Below, piece by piece: positions 31,024-32,994 of a stretch of DNA of 32,994 nucleotides (position 1 is the first letter of the stretch; every line of letters starts with the position of its first letter). Both the position numbers and the translations under genes were made by a program. This DNA is from an uncultured Verrucomicrobiota bacterium (GTDB lineage Bacteria > Verrucomicrobiota > Verrucomicrobiia > Opitutales > Intestinicryptomonadaceae): positions 1 to 32,994 of the forward strand of contig CASEFZ010000056.1 of the NCBI GenBank assembly GCA_949287395.1, given 5' to 3'. The notes under the pieces are model-generated. The model saw nothing but the letters and a program-made list of their open reading frames with translations, did no database searches and was not told the DNA's origin.

Positions 31024-31051
31024 AAAAACCGCCCGCGCCATGAAGCGCGGG
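31024..31051 (-). terminator. Rho-independent terminator of the Na/Pi cotransporter gene
   Basis: CCCGCGC (31032-31038) pairs with GCGCGGG (31045-31051) around a 6-base loop; on the minus strand a five-T run follows after CGG. It is 40 bases after the gene's stop. Confidence 0.75.
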
Positions 31052-31090
31052 AAATACCTATTTTTTGGGAGAACCCATCGGAAAAGCGCG

Positions 31091-32851
31091 CTAATCCAAG
31101 TCTGCGCTCTTTGGATTCATCGCCTCCAATATGTTCATCGCGTGCGAATTTACGCGCTCGCAAGCCGACAATATTTCTATAAACAAAATTCCACCTCGCG
31201 TCACACCCGTGGACTCCATCTGCGCTATGGCTTCTCTTCTGAGGGCCTTGCGCACGTGGTCAAGCCTCTCGCGCATCTTCAGCGACGTATCCAAAATTTC
31301 CTGGGTCACCACCTTGTTGTGGAGCAAATTCGTCTCTGAGAAATCCACGAATTTTCCCATCTGGGCGCAGAACTCCTTAAAAGCCGTCGACTGCCATATC
31401 TGCTCCAAAAACTGCCTGCGATAACGCTTGCGCGCCAATGTTATAAGCCTGTAGCAACTGTCGCACATCTCTTCCAACTCCGGAACTATTATCAAGTTGC
31501 GCGTAATCATTTTCAGGCTGGCCTGGCTTAAATCGTGCGACGAACACTGCACAAAAAAGTTTGTCAGCGCCACCGAGAGTTTGTCGGACTCCTGTTCTAA
31601 ATCGCGCAACCGCCCAACCTCTTCGCTCAAATCTTTGTCCGGATTCTGTATCACATGCACAAACCCGTTAAACATCTCCCCCGAAAGTTCCGAAAGCTTA
31701 ACCAATTCCTTCTGGCCCTCCACCAGCGCCAGCTCTCCCATATCCGAAAGGTTTGTCGTCAGATACGCCAGCCGCTGCACGGACGTCCTCCTCTTGCGGT
31801 CAACAGAATCTTTCAATATCCAGCAGGAAATCTTCTCTATTTGCGGAATAAACCATATCAGCAAACATATGTTCAGGAAATTAAACATTGTGTGGAACAG
31901 GGCCAATCTGTCGGGAATGGCCGCCCGCGTAAGAAGCGCGCTATACTGCTCGGAACTGAGCGAAGCCGGATCTGACACCCCAAGCGCGGCCAACATTTGC
32001 GGGGTCAGGGAATCCGGAAGGGGCATTAGCCAATATATAAAATCCACAAACCAGTAAAAGAGCACCAATGCCCAAACCGCGCCTATGACGTTGAACATAA
32101 AATGCGCTATCGCCGCCCTCTTGGCGCTCCAACTTGCCTGGAGCGCCGCCAAATTCGCAGTTATGGTTGTGCCTATGTTTTCCCCGAGGACAATCGCTGC
32201 GGCCAGGTCAAAAGTAATCAACCCCTTTGCCGCCATAGTGATGGTCACCGCCATCGCAACAGAAGACGACTGCACCACAAGCGTAAGAGCCACGCCTATG
32301 AGCATAAATATCAACACCGACCCGAACCCGAGTTTGGAGAAATCCTGCACCCAGGCCATCCACTCCGGGTGGGATTGTATGTCCGGCACCGCGTTTTTCA
32401 GGAAGTCCAGCCCCATGAAAAGTAGGGCAAAACCAACAAGGAACTCCCCGAAATCTTTCAGCGACGGCTTTCGCATGAAGCTGAATATAACCCCTATGCC
32501 CACAATGGGCAGCGCTATGTCCGCCAACGAAAACCTAAAGCCCAAAAACGCTATTATCCAAGCCGTTGTGGTTGTTCCCAAATTTGCGCCCATTATGACG
32601 CCTATAGCCTCGCGAAGTGTCAGCAAACTGGCGTTTACAAAACCCACAACCATGACCGTGGTCACGGATGAAGACTGCACAACCGTCGTAATCAAAGTTC
32701 CCGATATCACGCCTTTGACCCTGTTTCCGGTCATTGTGCGCATTATGGAGCGCAATTTGTCCCCTGAAATTTTCTGCAAGCCGTCGCCCATCAGCTTCAT
32801 GCCGAAAAGGAAGAGCCCCAAGCTGCCAAGTATTTGAAACGCCGTATTCAT
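31091..32851 (-). CDS. Na/Pi cotransporter family protein with PhoU-like domain
   Basis: A 586-residue membrane protein of the NptA / PF02690 family. It starts MNTAFQILGSLGLFLFGMKL, exactly where the family begins, so ATG 32851 is preferred over the in-frame ATG at 32923. The two inverted repeats each have the QSSS signature (QSSSVTTVMV, Gln59; QSSSVAMAVT, Gln194) thought to form the substrate site. About eight to ten membrane segments reach residue 380; the rest (about 395-575) is a helical PhoU-like domain. Such proteins take up or export phosphate with sodium; the PhoU part is probably regulatory. It may be relevant that the window also makes phosphonates, but this gene is far from that operon. 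It is divergent from the QueC-like gene, 66 bases between starts. Confidence 0.9.
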   Translation of the reverse strand: MNTAFQILGSLGLFLFGMKLMGDGLQKISGDKLRSIMRTMTGNRVKGVISGTLITTVVQSSSVTTVMVVGFVNASLLTLREAIGVIMGANLGTTTTAWIIAFLGFRFSLADIALPIVGIGVIFSFMRKPSLKDFGEFLVGFALLFMGLDFLKNAVPDIQSHPEWMAWVQDFSKLGFGSVLIFMLIGVALTLVVQSSSVAMAVTITMAAKGLITFDLAAAIVLGENIGTTITANLAALQASWSAKRAAIAHFMFNVIGAVWALVLFYWFVDFIYWLMPLPDSLTPQMLAALGVSDPASLSSEQYSALLTRAAIPDRLALFHTMFNFLNICLLIWFIPQIEKISCWILKDSVDRKRRTSVQRLAYLTTNLSDMGELALVEGQKELVKLSELSGEMFNGFVHVIQNPDKDLSEEVGRLRDLEQESDKLSVALTNFFVQCSSHDLSQASLKMITRNLIIVPELEEMCDSCYRLITLARKRYRRQFLEQIWQSTAFKEFCAQMGKFVDFSETNLLHNKVVTQEILDTSLKMRERLDHVRKALRREAIAQMESTGVTRGGILFIEILSACERVNSHAMNILEAMNPKSADLD

Positions 32852-32917
32852 CGGTGGTAATATTTGGGGTTGAAAGTGGCAAAAAACGCCATACAATGCA
32901 ACCCATATTTTTTTCAG

Positions 32918-32994
32918 ATGCAAAAAGCCCGCTCAACATTGGCCGTATATTCGGGAGGTTTGGACTCCACCGTCATGCTCCACAAACTGGCAAA
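32918..32994 (+). CDS. queC: QueC-like 7-cyano-7-deazaguanine synthase, 5' end only
   Basis: Only 25 codons are in the window: MQKARSTLAVYSGGLDSTVM then LHKLA. SGGLDS is the PP-loop of ATP pyrophosphatases and the spacing from the start fits QueC, which makes preQ0 for queuosine. Other PP-loop enzymes (ThiI-, TilS-, GuaA- or ExsB-type) also carry SGGxDS, so the name is provisional until the rest is seen. Confidence 0.6.
   Translation, partial: MQKARSTLAVYSGGLDSTVMLHKLA

Noticed and set aside
1-32994. CRISPR arrays, insertion sequences, phage genes
   Set aside because: No regularly spaced direct repeats, transposase or integrase motifs, or phage structural genes were seen.

Overview
The window looks like chromosomal DNA from a polysaccharide-degrading bacterium of the PVC group, most likely a Verrucomicrobiota (Opitutales-like) or Lentisphaerota-like lineage. 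This is inferred from four secreted glycan-active enzymes (beta-helix, GH29, GH20, GH39-like), a chlamydial CT398-type coiled-coil/zinc-ribbon protein, RGG-tailed RRM proteins, and dnaA standing alone without dnaN or recF. There is no tRNA, rRNA, CRISPR array or insertion sequence that I could see.

Layout. 1-1897: a truncated beta-helix enzyme and a divergent secreted alpha-L-fucosidase. 2514-7087: a tight four-gene minus-strand operon, visibly AT-richer than its surroundings, that makes 2-aminoethylphosphonate (AEP): PEP mutase fused to a nucleotidyltransferase, phosphonopyruvate decarboxylase, a separate PntC-like nucleotidyltransferase, and an AEP-type aminotransferase. It sits between two gene-poor AT-rich stretches that share a 14-base near-identical direct repeat. 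7779-10538: CstA carbon-starvation transporter and a CrcB/Fluc fluoride-channel pair. 11072-13638: glucose-6-phosphate isomerase with a winged-helix-like tail, followed by a coiled-coil membrane protein. 13886-16838: GH20 hexosaminidase and a divergent, largely disordered basic protein. 17602-19798: truA and ruvX, divergent from a zinc-ribbon protein. 19799-21903: a candidate oriC (AT-rich tract, DnaA-box-like sites), a previously untracked 40-residue Cys-rich small ORF, dnaA and its terminator. 22359-25502: a 1047-residue multidomain GH39-like enzyme with a CBM9-like end. 26261-27546: an RRM-RGG protein and ribosomal protein L28. 28087-30620: an orphan GspL/PilN-like and GspM/PilO-like pair plus an OmpH/Skp-like protein. 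31091-32994: a Na/Pi cotransporter family protein and the start of a divergent QueC-like gene.

How the genes fit together. The phosphonate operon would convert phosphoenolpyruvate through phosphonopyruvate and phosphonoacetaldehyde to AEP and then activate AEP with CTP for attachment to a surface lipid or glycan; no attachment transferase lies in the window. The glycoside hydrolases, all with signal peptides, suggest use of host or plant glycans containing fucose and N-acetylhexosamine, with Pgi feeding the sugars into glycolysis. Best candidates for something new are the double-nucleotidyltransferase phosphonate operon, the small Cys-rich ORF coupled to dnaA, and several short motifs that recur only in the unusually long intergenic regions, plus a possible sRNA with its own terminator at 27603-27865.
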